DNA of 64,000 nt from Oerskovia paurometabola (GCF_016907365.1 NZ_JAFBBV010000001.1:1736001-1800000), one strand, 5' to 3'. Shown: positions 14,884 through 25,496, counted from the first letter of the stretch. The notes: a model not told the origin generated them from the sequence alone. Program-made: numbers and translations.

Positions 14884-16964
14884 GCGCCCCGACCGGGCGA
14901 GGACGGCCTGGCTTCCGGGGGGACGTCGAAGGGCTGCGCGCGCTCGCCGTCGTCCTGGTCCTGCTCTTCCACGCCGAGGTCCCGGGCGTGCTCGGCGGGT
15001 ACGTCGGGGTCGACGTGTTCTTCGTGATCTCGGGGTTCCTCATCACGGGGATCCTGCTGCGGCAGCTGGCGGAGAGCGGGCGGATCGCGCTGCCCGCGTT
15101 CTTCGCGGGTCGAGCGCGCCGCATCCTGCCTGCCGCGTCGGTGGTCCTGGCGGGGACGGCGCTCGCGGCCTGGCTCGTTCTACCGCCGCTGCGAGCGCGG
15201 GACACCATGGTCGACGTCGTCGCGAGCGCGCTCCAGGTCGCGAACCTGCGCTTCATCGCGCAGGAGACCGACTACATGGCGGCCGCGGCGGCGCCGAGCC
15301 CCGTGCTGCACTACTGGTCGCTCGCGGTCGAGGAGCAGTTCTACCTCGTGGTGCCGCTGCTGCTCGCGCTCGTCGGAGCGGTCGCGGCGCGTATGCGGCG
15401 CAGCCCGCTGCCCGGGGCGGTCGCGCTCCTGGGGGCCGGTACGGTCGCGTCCTTCGTCGTCTCGTCCGTGCTCACGTCGAGCGACCCGGCGCTCGCGTAC
15501 ATGTCCCCGCTCACCCGGGCGTGGCAGTTCGGGCTGGGTGGTCTCCTGGCGGCCGCCGTGCTCCGCCGGCCCGACGACGTCACACCCTTCGGGTCCGGCG
15601 TCGTCGTCGGTCGTGGTCGCCTCGCCGCGCGGCGCGTCGTGTGGACCCTGGCCGGGTGGGCCGGGCTCGGCGTCGTCGTGTGGTCGGCCGTGGCCTACGA
15701 CGAGTCCACGCCCTTCCCGGGGACCGCGGCGCTCTGGCCGACGCTCGGGACCGTCGCGCTCCTCGCGGCGCCCGCGACCGTCCGGACGGCACGGGGGAGC
15801 GTCGGCCAGCTGCTGGCGCTGCGACCGGTCAGGGCGGTCGGGCGGTTGTCCTTCGCCTGGTACCTCGTCCACTGGCCCGTGCTCGTCCTGGCCGACGCGG
15901 CCTGGGGCCCGCTCACGTGGCCGCAGCGCGTGGTGCTGACCCTCGGCGCCGGCGGTGTGGCCTGGCTCGTCCTGCAAGGGGTCGAGTCCCCGCTGCGGCG
16001 CTCGCAGGTCGTGGCCCTGCGGCCGTCGGCGAGCTACTCGGTGGGCTTCACGGGGGTCGTGCTCGCCCTCACCGCGAGCCTCGGTGCGGGCTCGGCCGTG
16101 TATGCGGGCCTGGAGGGCGAGGGGGACGCGTCGGCGCACGTGCGGCTCGACACGATCTTCGACCCGGCCGCGCTCGCTCGGACGGGGGGACCGGTGACCC
16201 CCGGGCTGACGACGGCCGCGCTCGACGCCCCGCCGTGGGAGACCCCGTGCCTCGGGTCGCTCGGCCTGGAGTCGACGGACTGGCCCGCCGAGTGCATCGT
16301 CGGACCGGTCGGTGGGCGGGAGGTGGTGCTGTTCGGCGACTCGAAGGCGTTCCAGTGGAGCGGGGCGCTGCGCGACATCGCGATCGCGCAGGGATGGCAC
16401 CTGTCGATCGTGACCAAGGGTGGGTGCACGCCGGCCGACCTGCCACAGGCGATGCTCGAGGAGTCGCAGCACTGCGAGTCGTGGCGTGACGTGCAGATCG
16501 ACCGGGTCGCCGCGCGCGCCGACGTCGTGATCGTCGGCTCCAGCGCTGCGTACTTCGAGAGCGCGGCAGCCGCCGACCGCAGGGAGCAGGCGTGGGGGAG
16601 CACCCTCGGGCGGTTCGCCGCGGCGGGGGTCCCCGTGGTCTACCTGCGGGACACCCCGACGCCCGGGGTCGACATCCCGAGCTGCGTGTCGGGGGCGCTC
16701 GACGACTGGGCGGAGTGCTCGTTCCCGCGGGCGCAGGCGCTGCCGGCCGACCCCCTGCTCGTCGACGTGGCGCTCGGCGACGTGCCGGGGGTCGAGGTCG
16801 TCGACGTCTCCGGGGTCGTGTGCGCGCAGGCAGATCGGTGCCCGGCCGTCCTCGGCGGCCTTCTGCTGTACCGGGACGGCAGCCACCTGACGGCCACGGC
16901 CGTCGAGGCGCTGCGTCCAGAGCTCGAACGCCGGCTCGTCGAGACGAGCGCGCTCGGAGGCTGA
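14880..16964 (+). CDS. OafA/YrhL-type acyltransferase with C-terminal SGNH domain
   Basis: 694 aa. The N-terminal half is an acyltransferase-3 domain of about ten membrane spans beginning FRGDVEGLRALAV and LFHAEVPG, with GGYVGVDVFFVISGFLI, the usual signature. The C-terminal part is an SGNH/GDSL-type domain outside the membrane: GDSKAF with Ser488, and the DGSH motif (Asp666, His669) near the end. Such two-domain proteins move acyl groups across the membrane onto cell-surface glycans. Position directly after a cellulose-synthase-like gene suggests it O-acetylates the polymer made by that enzyme. The GTG start overlaps the upstream stop. Confidence 0.9.
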   Translation: MSAPTGRGRPGFRGDVEGLRALAVVLVLLFHAEVPGVLGGYVGVDVFFVISGFLITGILLRQLAESGRIALPAFFAGRARRILPAASVVLAGTALAAWLVLPPLRARDTMVDVVASALQVANLRFIAQETDYMAAAAAPSPVLHYWSLAVEEQFYLVVPLLLALVGAVAARMRRSPLPGAVALLGAGTVASFVVSSVLTSSDPALAYMSPLTRAWQFGLGGLLAAAVLRRPDDVTPFGSGVVVGRGRLAARRVVWTLAGWAGLGVVVWSAVAYDESTPFPGTAALWPTLGTVALLAAPATVRTARGSVGQLLALRPVRAVGRLSFAWYLVHWPVLVLADAAWGPLTWPQRVVLTLGAGGVAWLVLQGVESPLRRSQVVALRPSASYSVGFTGVVLALTASLGAGSAVYAGLEGEGDASAHVRLDTIFDPAALARTGGPVTPGLTTAALDAPPWETPCLGSLGLESTDWPAECIVGPVGGREVVLFGDSKAFQWSGALRDIAIAQGWHLSIVTKGGCTPADLPQAMLEESQHCESWRDVQIDRVAARADVVIVGSSAAYFESAAAADRREQAWGSTLGRFAAAGVPVVYLRDTPTPGVDIPSCVSGALDDWAECSFPRAQALPADPLLVDVALGDVPGVEVVDVSGVVCAQADRCPAVLGGLLLYRDGSHLTATAVEALRPELERRLVETSALGG

Positions 16965-16974
16965 CGGGCCGATC

Positions 16975-17054
16975 GGCCCCGGGGCCGGACCGGGTGCTGC
17001 CCGGCCCGGCCCCGACGCTCGCCCGAGCTCCGAGGCCGGCCCGGGCGAGCGTCG
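16975..17054 (+). terminator. Double hairpin after the polysaccharide operon
   Basis: First a GC-rich interrupted stem around 16979-17012 (CGGGGCCG with CGGCCCCG), then a perfect 13-bp stem CGACGCTCGCCCG (17013-17025) with its complement (17042-17054). The rest of the 16965-17292 interval is the tig leader; TACCAT near 17090 may be a -10 box. Confidence 0.6.
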
Positions 17055-17292
17055 CGCAGCGGGCGCGCCTGCGCCCACGAGGTGTGGCGTACCATGGACG
17101 GGTTGTCCGTGCGCCCTTTCCGGCGGAGGCCCTCCGAGGCTCCCGCCGCACCGCTCGAGGCGACGCGATCGGCCAGGCGCCAGCGTCTGCCACCGATCGA
17201 TGAACGTTCGAACAGGTCCCGCTGCAACCGGCGGGACATGCACGCACCCCGTTGCCGCACGTCGGCTCCCCGATCAGTTGGAGATCATCGAA

Positions 17293-18681
17293 GTGAAGAG
17301 CGCCGTCGAGACCCTGGACCCCACCAAGGTCAAGTTGACCGTCGAGGTGGAGTACGACGAGCTCAAGCCGAGCATCGACCACGCCTACAAGCACATCGCG
17401 GAGCAGGTGAACGTCCCCGGCTTCCGCAAGGGCAAGATCCCCGCGCGCATCATCGACCAGCGCGTCGGTCGTGCTGCCGTGCTCGAGCACGCCATCAACG
17501 ACGGCCTCTCCGGGTTCTACCGCCAGGCCGTCAACGAGACGGGCATCCGCCCGCTCGGCCAGCCCGACGTCGAGGTGACCGAGGTCCCGCTCGACGCCGA
17601 GGGTGCGCTGCACTTCACGGCCACGGTCGAGGTCCGCCCGGAGATCGAGATCCCCGCGCTCGACTCCGTGAAGCTCACGGTCGAGGCCGCCGAGGTCTCC
17701 GCCGACGACATCGCCGAGCGCCTCGACGCGCTGCGCGAGCGCTTCGGCACGCTGGTCGGCGTCGACCGTCCGGCCGCCGAGGGCGACTTCGTCGTCATCG
17801 ACCTCAAGGCCGTCATCGGCGACGAGGAGATCGACTCGGTCTCCGGCATCAGCTACCAGATCGGCTCGGGCAACATGCTCGAGGGCCTCGACGAGGCGCT
17901 GACCGGCCTGTCGGCCGGCGAGACCACGACCTTCAAGGCGCCGCTCGCGGGTGGCGACCACGAGGGCAAGGAGTCCGAGGTCACCGTCACGGCCACCTCG
18001 GTCAAGCAGCGCGACCTGCCCGAGGCCGACGACGAGTTCGCCGAGCTCGCGTCCGAGTTCGACACGATCGAGGAGCTCAAGGCGGACCTGCGCGAGCAGG
18101 TCGCGAGCATCAAGACCTCGAACCAGGCCGTCGAGGCGCGCGACGCTCTCGTCAAGTACCTCGTCGAGAACACCGAGATCCCCGTGCCCCAGGGTGCCGT
18201 CGAGGCCGAGGTGCACCGTCACCTCGAGTCCGAGGGGCGTCTCGAGGACGACGCGCACCGTGCCGAGGTCGAGGTCGACGCGACCAACGCGCTCAAGAAC
18301 CAGATCCTCCTCGACACGCTCGCGGAGCAGCTGAAGATCAAGGTCGCCCAGAACGAGCTCCTGGACTACCTCGTCAACGCCTCGCGCCAGTACGGGATGG
18401 ACCCGAACCAGTTCATCCAGTCGCTCGACCAGGGCGGTCAGATCCCCGCCATGGTCGGCGAGGTCGCCCGCTCGAAGTCGCTCGCCGTGGCCCTGCGCCA
18501 GGTCGAGGTCAAGGACTCCGAGGGCAACGTCGTGGACCTGAGCGAGTTCATCGGCTCGGACGAGGAGGACGCGGCCGCCGACGCCGCGGCCGCCGCTGCC
18601 GGTGAGGACGTCACCGACATCACGGACGAAGAGGGCATCGAGGTCGTCTCCGAGGACGAGGCAGCCGCCGACAAGGCCTGA
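17293..18681 (+). CDS. tig: Trigger factor (ribosome-associated chaperone, PPIase)
   Basis: Binds at the ribosome exit tunnel and folds nascent chains. I chose the GTG at 17293 (product starts [14 protein letters not shown]), preceded by GGAG at 9-nt spacing; the longer frame from 17200 runs into leader sequence. The 462-aa protein has the N-terminal ribosome-binding domain with [14 protein letters not shown], the FKBP-like PPIase domain (about residues 155-240) and the helical C-terminal domain, ending in a very acidic tail. It heads the classical tig-clpP1-clpP2-clpX cluster. Confidence 0.95.
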   Translation: MKSAVETLDPTKVKLTVEVEYDELKPSIDHAYKHIAEQVNVPGFRKGKIPARIIDQRVGRAAVLEHAINDGLSGFYRQAVNETGIRPLGQPDVEVTEVPLDAEGALHFTATVEVRPEIEIPALDSVKLTVEAAEVSADDIAERLDALRERFGTLVGVDRPAAEGDFVVIDLKAVIGDEEIDSVSGISYQIGSGNMLEGLDEALTGLSAGETTTFKAPLAGGDHEGKESEVTVTATSVKQRDLPEADDEFAELASEFDTIEELKADLREQVASIKTSNQAVEARDALVKYLVENTEIPVPQGAVEAEVHRHLESEGRLEDDAHRAEVEVDATNALKNQILLDTLAEQLKIKVAQNELLDYLVNASRQYGMDPNQFIQSLDQGGQIPAMVGEVARSKSLAVALRQVEVKDSEGNVVDLSEFIGSDEEDAAADAAAAAAGEDVTDITDEEGIEVVSEDEAAADKA

Positions 18682-18721
18682 CCTCCCGCGCCGTGACACG
18701 GTCACGGCATAGCGAGCCCGA

Positions 18722-18759
18722 CGACGGCCCCCACCTCCCCGCGGAGGTGGGGGCCGTCG
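18722..18759 (+). terminator. Terminator of tig
   Basis: A perfect 17-bp stem (CGACGGCCCCCACCTCC and complement) with a 4-nt loop begins 40 nt after the tig stop. Confidence 0.85.
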
Positions 18760-18803
18760 CACGTGGCCGGGGGACGTCGTCGGGCACCTGGGCCGCCTTC
18801 CTG

Positions 18804-18814
18804 CGCCCACAGCG
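18804..18814 (+). promoter_or_regulatory. Candidate ClgR box upstream of clpP1
   Basis: CGCCCACAGCG matches the core of the actinobacterial ClgR consensus CGCYNANRGCG and is followed by AA, as in known sites. It lies about 150 nt before clpP1 and about 45 nt before a possible -10 box TAGGGT (18857-18862). ClgR activates clpP1P2 in corynebacteria, streptomycetes and mycobacteria, so the location is right. Confidence 0.6.
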
Positions 18815-18956
18815 AAAACCCCGGAAATCGGGACGGTTTCCGCTCCCCACCCGCGTTAGGGTCACAGCAACGGTGAGTCCGTCCACGACGGAGGAACCGA
18901 CCAGCCGCGACGTTCGAGCGTCGCGAGCGACAGAGGGATCGACGAAGGAGATGGAC

Positions 18957-19577
18957 GTGAGCGATCAGTTTCCGGTGGCACGAGCCGAGGGGCCGGGACT
19001 CGGCCTGAACGACTCCATCTACAACCGGCTGCTCAAGGAGCGCATCATCTGGTTGGGCTCGGAGGTGCGCGACGAGAACGCGAACGCCATCTGCGCCCAG
19101 ATGATGCTGCTCGCCGCGGAGGACCCCGACAAGGACATCTGGCTCTACATCAACTCGCCGGGCGGGTCGATCACGGCCGGCATGGCGATCTACGACACCA
19201 TGCAGTACATCCAGCCGGACGTCGCGACCATCGCGATGGGCATGGCGGCCTCGATGGGGCAGTTCCTGCTCTCCTCGGGCACCAAGGGCAAGCGCTACGC
19301 GACGCCCCACGCCCGCGTCATGATGCACCAGCCCTCGGGCGGCATCGGCGGCACGGCGACCGACGTGCGCATCAACGCGCAGCTCATCATGCACATGAAG
19401 AAGGTGCTCTCCGAGCTCACGGCCGAGCAGACCGGTCAGCCGCTCGAGAAGATCCTCAAGGACAACGACCGTGACAGCTGGTTCACGGCGCCCGAAGCCC
19501 TCGAGTACGGCTTCATCGACCACGTCGTGACGAACGCTTCGTCGGTGACGGGTGGCGGCGGCACGGCGAGCAGCTGA
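18957..19577 (+). CDS. clpP1: ATP-dependent Clp protease proteolytic subunit ClpP1
   Basis: Serine protease subunit of the Clp complex. I prefer the GTG at 18957 ([10 protein letters not shown]), 6 nt after GAAGGAG; the ATG at 18951 touches the Shine-Dalgarno. The 206-aa protein has YINSPGGSI, the nucleophile Ser99 in [11 protein letters not shown], His124 in MMHQPSGG, and the Asp region DNDRDSWF. Sequence and order match mycobacterial ClpP1, which works as a mixed two-ring complex with ClpP2. Confidence 0.95.
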   Translation: MSDQFPVARAEGPGLGLNDSIYNRLLKERIIWLGSEVRDENANAICAQMMLLAAEDPDKDIWLYINSPGGSITAGMAIYDTMQYIQPDVATIAMGMAASMGQFLLSSGTKGKRYATPHARVMMHQPSGGIGGTATDVRINAQLIMHMKKVLSELTAEQTGQPLEKILKDNDRDSWFTAPEALEYGFIDHVVTNASSVTGGGGTASS

Positions 19578-19627
19578 GCTCACCGACGCCCCGGCCCCCC
19601 ACCCACGATCCCATCCGAGGAGACACC

Positions 19628-20344
19628 TTGAGCTACGCAAGCCAGGAATCCCAGTACATCTCGACCGCTCAGCGCCTCGCGGGCGCGGGCGCCGGCGGCG
19701 GCATCGCCCTCCCGCACGGTGCGCCGTCCTCGCGCTACGTGCTCCCGCAGTTCGAGGAGCGCACGGCCTACGGCTTCAAGCGCCAGGACCCGTACACCAA
19801 GCTGTTCGAGGACCGCATCATCTTCCTGGGCGTCCAGGTCGACGACGCGTCCGCGGACGACGTCATGGCGCAGCTCCTCGTCCTGGAGAGCCAGGACCCG
19901 GACCGCGACATCATCCTCTACATCAACTCGCCCGGCGGCTCGTTCACGGCCATGACGGCGCTGTACGACACGATGCAGTACATCAAGCCGCAGATCCAGA
20001 CCGTGTGCCTCGGCCAGGCGGCCTCCGCCGCTGCCGTGCTGCTCGCGGCCGGACAGCCAGGCAAGCGCCTCGCGCTGCCCAACGCCCGCGTGCTGATCCA
20101 CCAGCCCGCGATGGAGGGCGGCGGCTACGCCCAGGCCTCGGACATCGAGATCCACGCGAACGAGCTCATCCGCATGCGCGAGTGGCTCGAGGACACCCTG
20201 GCCATGCACTCGGGGCGCGACGTCGAGCAGGTCCGTGAGGACATCGAGCGCGACAAGATCCTCACGGCCAAGCAGGCCCTCGAGTACGGACTGGTCGACC
20301 AGGTCCTGGAGAGCCGCAAGCCGGTCATCCAGAACAAGCCCTGA
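19628..20344 (+). CDS. clpP2: ATP-dependent Clp protease proteolytic subunit ClpP2
   Basis: Second Clp protease subunit, 238 aa, longer at the N-terminus than ClpP1 by a Gly/Ala-rich leader (likely a propeptide, as in mycobacterial ClpP2). It starts with TTG, supported by GAGGAGA 5 nt upstream. Catalytic residues are Ser133 ([11 protein letters not shown]) and His158 (LIHQPAMEG), with the Asp in [10 protein letters not shown]. It lies 50 nt after clpP1, in the same transcription unit. Confidence 0.95.
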   Translation: MSYASQESQYISTAQRLAGAGAGGGIALPHGAPSSRYVLPQFEERTAYGFKRQDPYTKLFEDRIIFLGVQVDDASADDVMAQLLVLESQDPDRDIILYINSPGGSFTAMTALYDTMQYIKPQIQTVCLGQAASAAAVLLAAGQPGKRLALPNARVLIHQPAMEGGGYAQASDIEIHANELIRMREWLEDTLAMHSGRDVEQVREDIERDKILTAKQALEYGLVDQVLESRKPVIQNKP

Positions 20345-20364
20345 TCTCGACATTTCCCCCCGAC

Positions 20365-20401
20365 CCACCGGGGTGCCCGGCTGACAACGGGCCCCCGGTG
20401 G
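20365..20401 (+). terminator. Hairpin between clpP2 and clpX
   Basis: CCACCGGGG and CCCCGGTGG arms, extended by GCCCG/CGGGC with a one-base bulge, about 20 nt after clpP2. It may reduce read-through so that clpX is also made from its own promoter in the 148-nt gap. Confidence 0.55.
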
Positions 20402-20492
20402 TGTGCAATGGTGGTAGGTCGGCGCGTGTCGTCCCAGATCGCGGGGGCCTCAGTCCCGGCGCAGCAGCAAGACCGAGGCTAGGAGGCTCGTA

Positions 20493-21764
20493 GTGGCTCG
20501 GATCGGAGATGGTGCAGACCTGCTGAAGTGTTCCTTCTGCGGTAAGTCCCAGAAGCAGGTCAAGAAGCTCATCGCGGGCCCCGGCGTGTACATCTGCGAC
20601 GAGTGCATCGAGCTCTGCAACGAGATCATCGAGGAAGAGCTGTCGGAAGCGGCCGAGCTCGGGCTCGTGGAGCTCCCCAAGCCGCGGGAGATCTTCGACT
20701 TCCTCGAGCAGTACATCATCGGGCAGGACGCCGCGAAGCGGGCGCTGGCAGTGGCGGTCTACAACCACTACAAGCGGATCCAGGCGGGGGAGCACGCACG
20801 CCCCTCGGACGACTCGCAGGTGGAGATCGCCAAGTCGAACATCCTGCTGATCGGCCCCACGGGCACCGGCAAGACGTACCTGGCGCAGACGCTCGCGAAG
20901 ATGCTCAACGTGCCGTTCGCGATCGCGGACGCCACGGCGCTCACGGAGGCGGGGTACGTCGGCGAGGACGTCGAGAACATCCTCCTCAAGCTCATCCAGG
21001 CCGCTGACTACGATGTCAAGAAGGCCGAGACGGGCATCATCTACATCGACGAGGTCGACAAGGTCGCCCGCAAGTCGGAGAACCCGTCGATCACCCGTGA
21101 CGTGTCGGGCGAGGGCGTGCAGCAGGCCCTGCTCAAGATCATCGAGGGCACCACGGCTTCGGTGCCTCCGCAGGGCGGGCGCAAGCACCCGCACCAGGAG
21201 TTCATCCAGATCGACACGACCAACGTCCTGTTCATCGTGGCAGGGGCGTTCGCCGGGCTCGACGAGATCGTGGCCACCCGCTCGCGCAAGCGCGGGGTCG
21301 GCTTCGGGGCTCCCATGGACTCGCACGAGGAGGCCGACCTCTTCGCCGAGGTTCGCCCCGAGGACCTGCAGAAGTACGGTCTCATCCCCGAGTTCATCGG
21401 GCGGCTGCCCATCATCACGTCGGTCGCCAAGCTCGACCAGGAGGCGCTCGTGCGCATCCTGACCGAGCCGCGGAACGCGCTGGTCAAGCAGTACCAGCGG
21501 ATGTTCCAGATCGACGGTGTCGAGCTCGAGTTCGAGGACGACGCGATCAGCGCGATCGCCGACCAGGCGCTGCTGCGGGGCACGGGTGCCCGAGGGCTCC
21601 GCGCCATCATGGAGGAGGTCCTCCAGCAGGCCATGTTCGACGTCCCGAGCCGGGACGACGTCGAGCGCGTGGTCATCACCCGGGAGGCCGTGCTCGACAA
21701 CGTCAACCCGACGCTCGTCCCGCGCACCGCGATCAAGCGTGCGCCGCGCGAGAAGAGCGCGTAG
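20493..21764 (+). CDS. clpX: ClpX, AAA+ unfoldase of the Clp protease
   Basis: Unfolds substrates and feeds them to ClpP1P2. The 423-aa protein begins with the C4 zinc-binding domain (Cys13, Cys16, Cys35, Cys38), then the AAA+ domain with Walker A GPTGTGKT (121-128), Walker [10 protein letters not shown], and the ClpP-contact loop in the [12 protein letters not shown] region. The GTG start is preceded by AGGAGG. Length and motifs are complete. Confidence 0.96.
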   Translation: MARIGDGADLLKCSFCGKSQKQVKKLIAGPGVYICDECIELCNEIIEEELSEAAELGLVELPKPREIFDFLEQYIIGQDAAKRALAVAVYNHYKRIQAGEHARPSDDSQVEIAKSNILLIGPTGTGKTYLAQTLAKMLNVPFAIADATALTEAGYVGEDVENILLKLIQAADYDVKKAETGIIYIDEVDKVARKSENPSITRDVSGEGVQQALLKIIEGTTASVPPQGGRKHPHQEFIQIDTTNVLFIVAGAFAGLDEIVATRSRKRGVGFGAPMDSHEEADLFAEVRPEDLQKYGLIPEFIGRLPIITSVAKLDQEALVRILTEPRNALVKQYQRMFQIDGVELEFEDDAISAIADQALLRGTGARGLRAIMEEVLQQAMFDVPSRDDVERVVITREAVLDNVNPTLVPRTAIKRAPREKSA

Positions 21765-21776
21765 GTCGCAGGGAGC

Positions 21777-21814
21777 ACGAAGGGCCCCGGAACCTCGGTT
21801 CCGGGGCCCTTCGT
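21777..21814. terminator. Terminator between clpX and acyl-CoA ligase
   Basis: An 18-bp palindromic stem (ACGAAGGGCCCCGGAACC and complement) with almost no loop, 12 nt after the clpX stop. It is placed to act on both convergent genes. Confidence 0.8.
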
Positions 21815-21867
21815 CGTTTCGCGGGACGGCGCCGTCGGCGGGACCCGGGCCGTGCTGACCGCGCCCG

Positions 21868-23688
21868 TCAGGCGTCCGCGTTCGCGGGTGCGCCGTAGAG
21901 GTCGTCGATCGTCGACGTGAAGTCGCGCAGCACCAGGTTGCGCTTGACCTTGAGCGACGGCGTCAGATAGCCGTTCTGCTCGGTGAAGTCGGTCGTGAGC
22001 ACCTGGATCTTGCGGATCGACTCCGCGCGGGAGACCGCCTCGTTGGCGCGGGTCACGGCACGGTCGATGGCCGCGAGGACGGTCGGGTCGGTGGCGGCGG
22101 TCGCGACGTCCATGGGCGGCAGCCCGTGGGTCGTGAGCCACCCGGGGAGCATCTCGGGGTCGATCGTGACGAGGGCGCCGATGAAGGGGCGCTGGTCGCC
22201 GACCACGACGACCTGGCTCACGAGCGGGTGGGCGCGCAGGCGGTCCTCGAGCTGAGCGGGAGCGACGTTCTTCCCGCCCGCCGTCACGATGATCTCCTTC
22301 TTGCGCCCCGTGATCCGCAGGTAGCCGTCCTCGTCGAGCGAGGCGAGGTCGCCCGTGCGGAACCAGCCGTCCTGGAGGACCTCTGCGGTCAGCTCGGGCT
22401 GGTTGTGGTAGCCGCGGAAGACGTGGTCCCCCTTGACGAAGAGCTCGCCCTCGGCGTCGACCTTGAGCGCCGTACCGGGGAACGCGGGGCCGACCGTGCC
22501 GATCTTGAGGCGGCTGGGCAGGTTCACGGCCGAGGGAGCCGTGGTCTCGGTGAGGCCGTAGCCCTCGAGGATCGTCAGCCCGACGCCGCGGAAGAAGTGG
22601 CCGAGGCGTTCGCCCAGCGGAGCCCCGCCCGAGATCGAGTGGGTCAGGTCGCCACCGAGGGCCGAGCGCATCGCACCGAACACGAGCCGGTCCGCGAGCG
22701 CGTGCTGCGCCTTGAGGACGACCGAGGGTCCGCCGGTCGAGTCGAGCGCGCGCGAGTACGTGATGGCGACCTTGGCCGACCAGTGGAAGATGCGACGCTT
22801 GGCGCCCGCGCCCGCCTTCTGCTCGGCGGCGTTGTAGACCTTCTCGAACACGCGGGGGACGGCGAGCAGGAACGTCGGCTTGAACGAGCCGAGGTCCGGG
22901 ACGAGCTTCTTGATGTCGGAGCTGTGCGCGAGGACCGCGGTGGGGGAGGCGATGCACACGACCTGGACGAACCGTGCGAAGACGTGCGCGAGCGGGAGGA
23001 AGAGCAGCGTGCGGGCGTCGGGCGTCGCGACGATCTCGGCGAGGCCGGCGACGCCGTTGCGGGTCAGGTGCACGAAGTTCAGGTGCGTGAGCTCGACGCC
23101 CTTGGGGCGCCCGGTGGCCCCCGACGTGTAGATGATGGTGGCGAGGTCGTCGCGTCCGGTCGCCGCGCGCCGCGCGTCGATCTCGTCGCGGGCCACGTCG
23201 GAGCCGTCGGCACGCAGGTCGTCGACCGCGCCGTCGTCGATCACGAGGACCTCCCGCAGGAGCGGGAGCCGCTCGCGGACGCTCTCGACGATCGCGGCGT
23301 GCGCGGCCGTCTCGACGAGGGCCACGCTCACGCCCGAGTCCGACAGGATCCACTCGACCTGGTCGGCCGAGGACGTCTCGTAGACGGGGATGGGCACGCC
23401 GCCCGCTGCCCAGACCGCGAAGTCGAGCAGCGTCCACTCGTACCGGGTGCGGGACATGATCGCGACGCGGTCGCCGGCCTGCACCCCACGCGCGACGAGC
23501 CCGCGGGCCACCTCGACCACGTCGTCGTCGAAGGCACGGGCGCTCACGGGCTGCCAGGGGCCGCCCGGCGTGAGGCGTCGCTCGATCACCGCGTCGTCCC
23601 CGGAGCGCTCGACGCGGTCGGTGAGAAGCGTGCTGATGCTGCTGGTGGTCGGTACCTCGACGAGGCTCGGCGACGCGAATTCGGTCAT
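21868..23688 (-). CDS. Long-chain acyl-CoA synthetase (AMP-forming)
   Basis: Activates fatty acids to acyl-CoA. The 606-aa protein has the AMP-binding motif [18 protein letters not shown] (Ala where most have Thr), the [14 protein letters not shown] motif, and the [21 protein letters not shown] hinge with a downstream conserved Lys near VKRNLVLRD. It belongs to the long-chain (FadD15-like) group common in actinobacteria. I chose the ATG at 23688 (MTEFASPS), with GGAGAG 5-6 nt upstream; the longer frame from 23748 has no ribosome-binding site. Confidence 0.93.
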   Translation of the reverse strand: MTEFASPSLVEVPTTSSISTLLTDRVERSGDDAVIERRLTPGGPWQPVSARAFDDDVVEVARGLVARGVQAGDRVAIMSRTRYEWTLLDFAVWAAGGVPIPVYETSSADQVEWILSDSGVSVALVETAAHAAIVESVRERLPLLREVLVIDDGAVDDLRADGSDVARDEIDARRAATGRDDLATIIYTSGATGRPKGVELTHLNFVHLTRNGVAGLAEIVATPDARTLLFLPLAHVFARFVQVVCIASPTAVLAHSSDIKKLVPDLGSFKPTFLLAVPRVFEKVYNAAEQKAGAGAKRRIFHWSAKVAITYSRALDSTGGPSVVLKAQHALADRLVFGAMRSALGGDLTHSISGGAPLGERLGHFFRGVGLTILEGYGLTETTAPSAVNLPSRLKIGTVGPAFPGTALKVDAEGELFVKGDHVFRGYHNQPELTAEVLQDGWFRTGDLASLDEDGYLRITGRKKEIIVTAGGKNVAPAQLEDRLRAHPLVSQVVVVGDQRPFIGALVTIDPEMLPGWLTTHGLPPMDVATAATDPTVLAAIDRAVTRANEAVSRAESIRKIQVLTTDFTEQNGYLTPSLKVKRNLVLRDFTSTIDDLYGAPANADA

Positions 23689-23797
23689 GTCTACTCTCCG
23701 CTGAGTGGTGGGACAAGGACCGATTTTACTGCGTACCGGGCGTCCCACGTTCCGTCGGCCGGTTCGCCCGGCCCCGGCGCGAGCCTAGGATCGACGG

Positions 23798-24151
23798 ATG
23801 AGCGAGCACCCCGCCCCCGCCACGGCTCCGCAGCCCGTCCCCGACGAGATCCTCCGGCTCCGCGAGAGCATCGACAACATCGACGCCGCTCTCATGCACC
23901 TGCTCGCCGAGCGCTTCAAGTTCACGCGCAGGGTCGGCGAGCTCAAGGCCCAGGGTGGGCTGCCGCCCGCGGACCCGGCCCGGGACCAGCAGCAGATCGC
24001 CCGCCTCACCAGCATCGCGGAGTCCTCCGGTCTGGACCCGGCGTTCGCCGAGCAGTTCCGCGAGTTCATCGTGAGCGAGGTCATCCGGCACCACCAGCGG
24101 ATCGCCCGCGAGCACCAGGACGAGGTCCCGGTCCTGGACACCTACTCCTGA
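23798..24151 (+). CDS. Chorismate mutase (AroQ class)
   Basis: Converts chorismate to prephenate for Phe and Tyr. The 117-aa all-helical protein has the AroQ pattern: LRLRESIDNIDAALMHLLAERF with the catalytic-site Arg, then the KFTRRVGELKA segment and a C-terminal helix ending EVIRHHQRIA. It has no fused dehydratase domain and no signal peptide. The ATG lies 6 nt after TAGGAT (23786-23791), i.e. probably leaderless. It is divergent from the acyl-CoA ligase gene. Confidence 0.9.
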   Translation: MSEHPAPATAPQPVPDEILRLRESIDNIDAALMHLLAERFKFTRRVGELKAQGGLPPADPARDQQQIARLTSIAESSGLDPAFAEQFREFIVSEVIRHHQRIAREHQDEVPVLDTYS

Positions 24152-24269
24152 AGGTCCTTGCACGGCGTCCCCGGTGGCGTTCGTCGGCCGCGTGCAGCAG
24201 GCTGGTGAGGACATCGGGGCGGTCGGCCTCCGACCGTCCCTCCGACGATGGATGTCTAGAGGTGCCTGC

Positions 24270-25469
24270 ATGAAGATCGACTGGCTCAAGCCCCTGCTCG
24301 GCCACCCCGGCCCGTTCGCGACGGTCTATCTCGACGCGACACGAGGCGACGAGGCCACCGCACGCGAGGTCGAGAACCGGTGGAAGGGAGTGCGCCGGGC
24401 GCTCGCCGCAGCGGGAGCCCCGGCGAGCATCATCGACGAGCTCGAGGAGTCCGTCACGCTCCCCACGAGGGTGCCCGGCCCGCACGGCCGCGTCCTCATC
24501 GCCGACGAGGAGGGTGTCCTCGTCGACCGGGTCCTGAAGGACCCGCCCGCTGTCACGAAGGGGCTCTGGGGCCCCGTCCCCGCCCTGCTCCAGGCGGCGC
24601 GCGCGGCCGACGAGTCGGTCGACTACGTGCGCGTCGTCGTCGACCGGCAGGGGGCGGACCTCACGTGGTCCGTCGCGGGCGGACACCTGCCCTACGGGGA
24701 CGCGGAGTCCGTCGAGGGCGGGCACGACGTCATCAACAAGGTCCGTACGGGCGGCCTGTCGCACAAGCGGATCGAGGCGCGCGCCGAGGACTCCTGGGAG
24801 CGCAACGCCGAGGCCGTCGCGGCCGAGCTCGACCGGCAGGTCCTCGAGCACCGGCCCGAGCTCGTCCTCCTCACGGGTGACGTGCGGGCGGTGCCCCTCG
24901 TGCGGGCCGCGCTCACCAAGGCCACCGAGGAGCTCGTGGTCGAGGTCGCGGGCGGCGGTCGCGGCCCGGGCATCAACGAGGCGGCGTTCGAGTCCAACGT
25001 CGAGGACGCGCTCGAGAGCTTCCGCGAGCGACGCCGGGAGGCGGTGCTCGCCGAGTTCCGGCAGGAGCAGGGCCGTGAGGCGGCTGCCGTGACCTCCCTC
25101 GAGGACGTCGTCGCGGTGCTCTCCCGCGGCCAGGTCAAGGAGCTGATCCTCGCCGACGAGTACGGCCAGGACGCCGAGCTCGACGGTCGGACCCTGTGGA
25201 TCGGGCCCAGCCCGCTGCACATCGGGTCCTCGCGCTCGGCCATCACCGACCTGGGCGTCAGCGAGGGGATCGAGGAGCTGCCCGCGACCGTTGCGCTGGT
25301 CCGCGCCGCGATCGGCCAGGACGCGGGCCTCACGTTCTCGCCCGACGGCAGCGTCGAGCTCATCGAGGGTGTCGGGGCGACCCTGCGCTGGAACGACGAC
25401 AGCACGCCCAACGAGGTCGCGGCGACCATGTCGGGCGACGACGCGCGGTTGCGGGGCGAGATGGTCTGA
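24270..25469 (+). CDS. Vms1/Ankzf1-type (Rv2629-like, baeRF) protein
   Basis: 399 aa, resembling M. tuberculosis Rv2629 and other bacterial eRF1-domain-like proteins, proposed to be peptidyl-tRNA hydrolases or ribosome-rescue factors. Features: N-terminal PGPFATVYLDATRGDE, a middle domain with LLTGDVRAVPLVRAAL, and a C-terminal domain with VAVLSRGQVKELILAD. I chose the ATG at 24270 (MKIDWLKPL), with AGAGGTG 5 nt upstream. The biochemical role is inferred from the eukaryotic Vms1 relationship only. Confidence 0.8.
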   Translation: MKIDWLKPLLGHPGPFATVYLDATRGDEATAREVENRWKGVRRALAAAGAPASIIDELEESVTLPTRVPGPHGRVLIADEEGVLVDRVLKDPPAVTKGLWGPVPALLQAARAADESVDYVRVVVDRQGADLTWSVAGGHLPYGDAESVEGGHDVINKVRTGGLSHKRIEARAEDSWERNAEAVAAELDRQVLEHRPELVLLTGDVRAVPLVRAALTKATEELVVEVAGGGRGPGINEAAFESNVEDALESFRERRREAVLAEFRQEQGREAAAVTSLEDVVAVLSRGQVKELILADEYGQDAELDGRTLWIGPSPLHIGSSRSAITDLGVSEGIEELPATVALVRAAIGQDAGLTFSPDGSVELIEGVGATLRWNDDSTPNEVAATMSGDDARLRGEMV

Positions 25470-25496
25470 TCGCCTCGGACGCCGCGCTGGATCGTC

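Noticed and set aside
16069..18810. 913-codon minus-strand frame across the acyltransferase end and tig
   Set aside because: It crosses two intergenic hairpins and two well-supported genes on the other strand; composition is that of a shadow frame.
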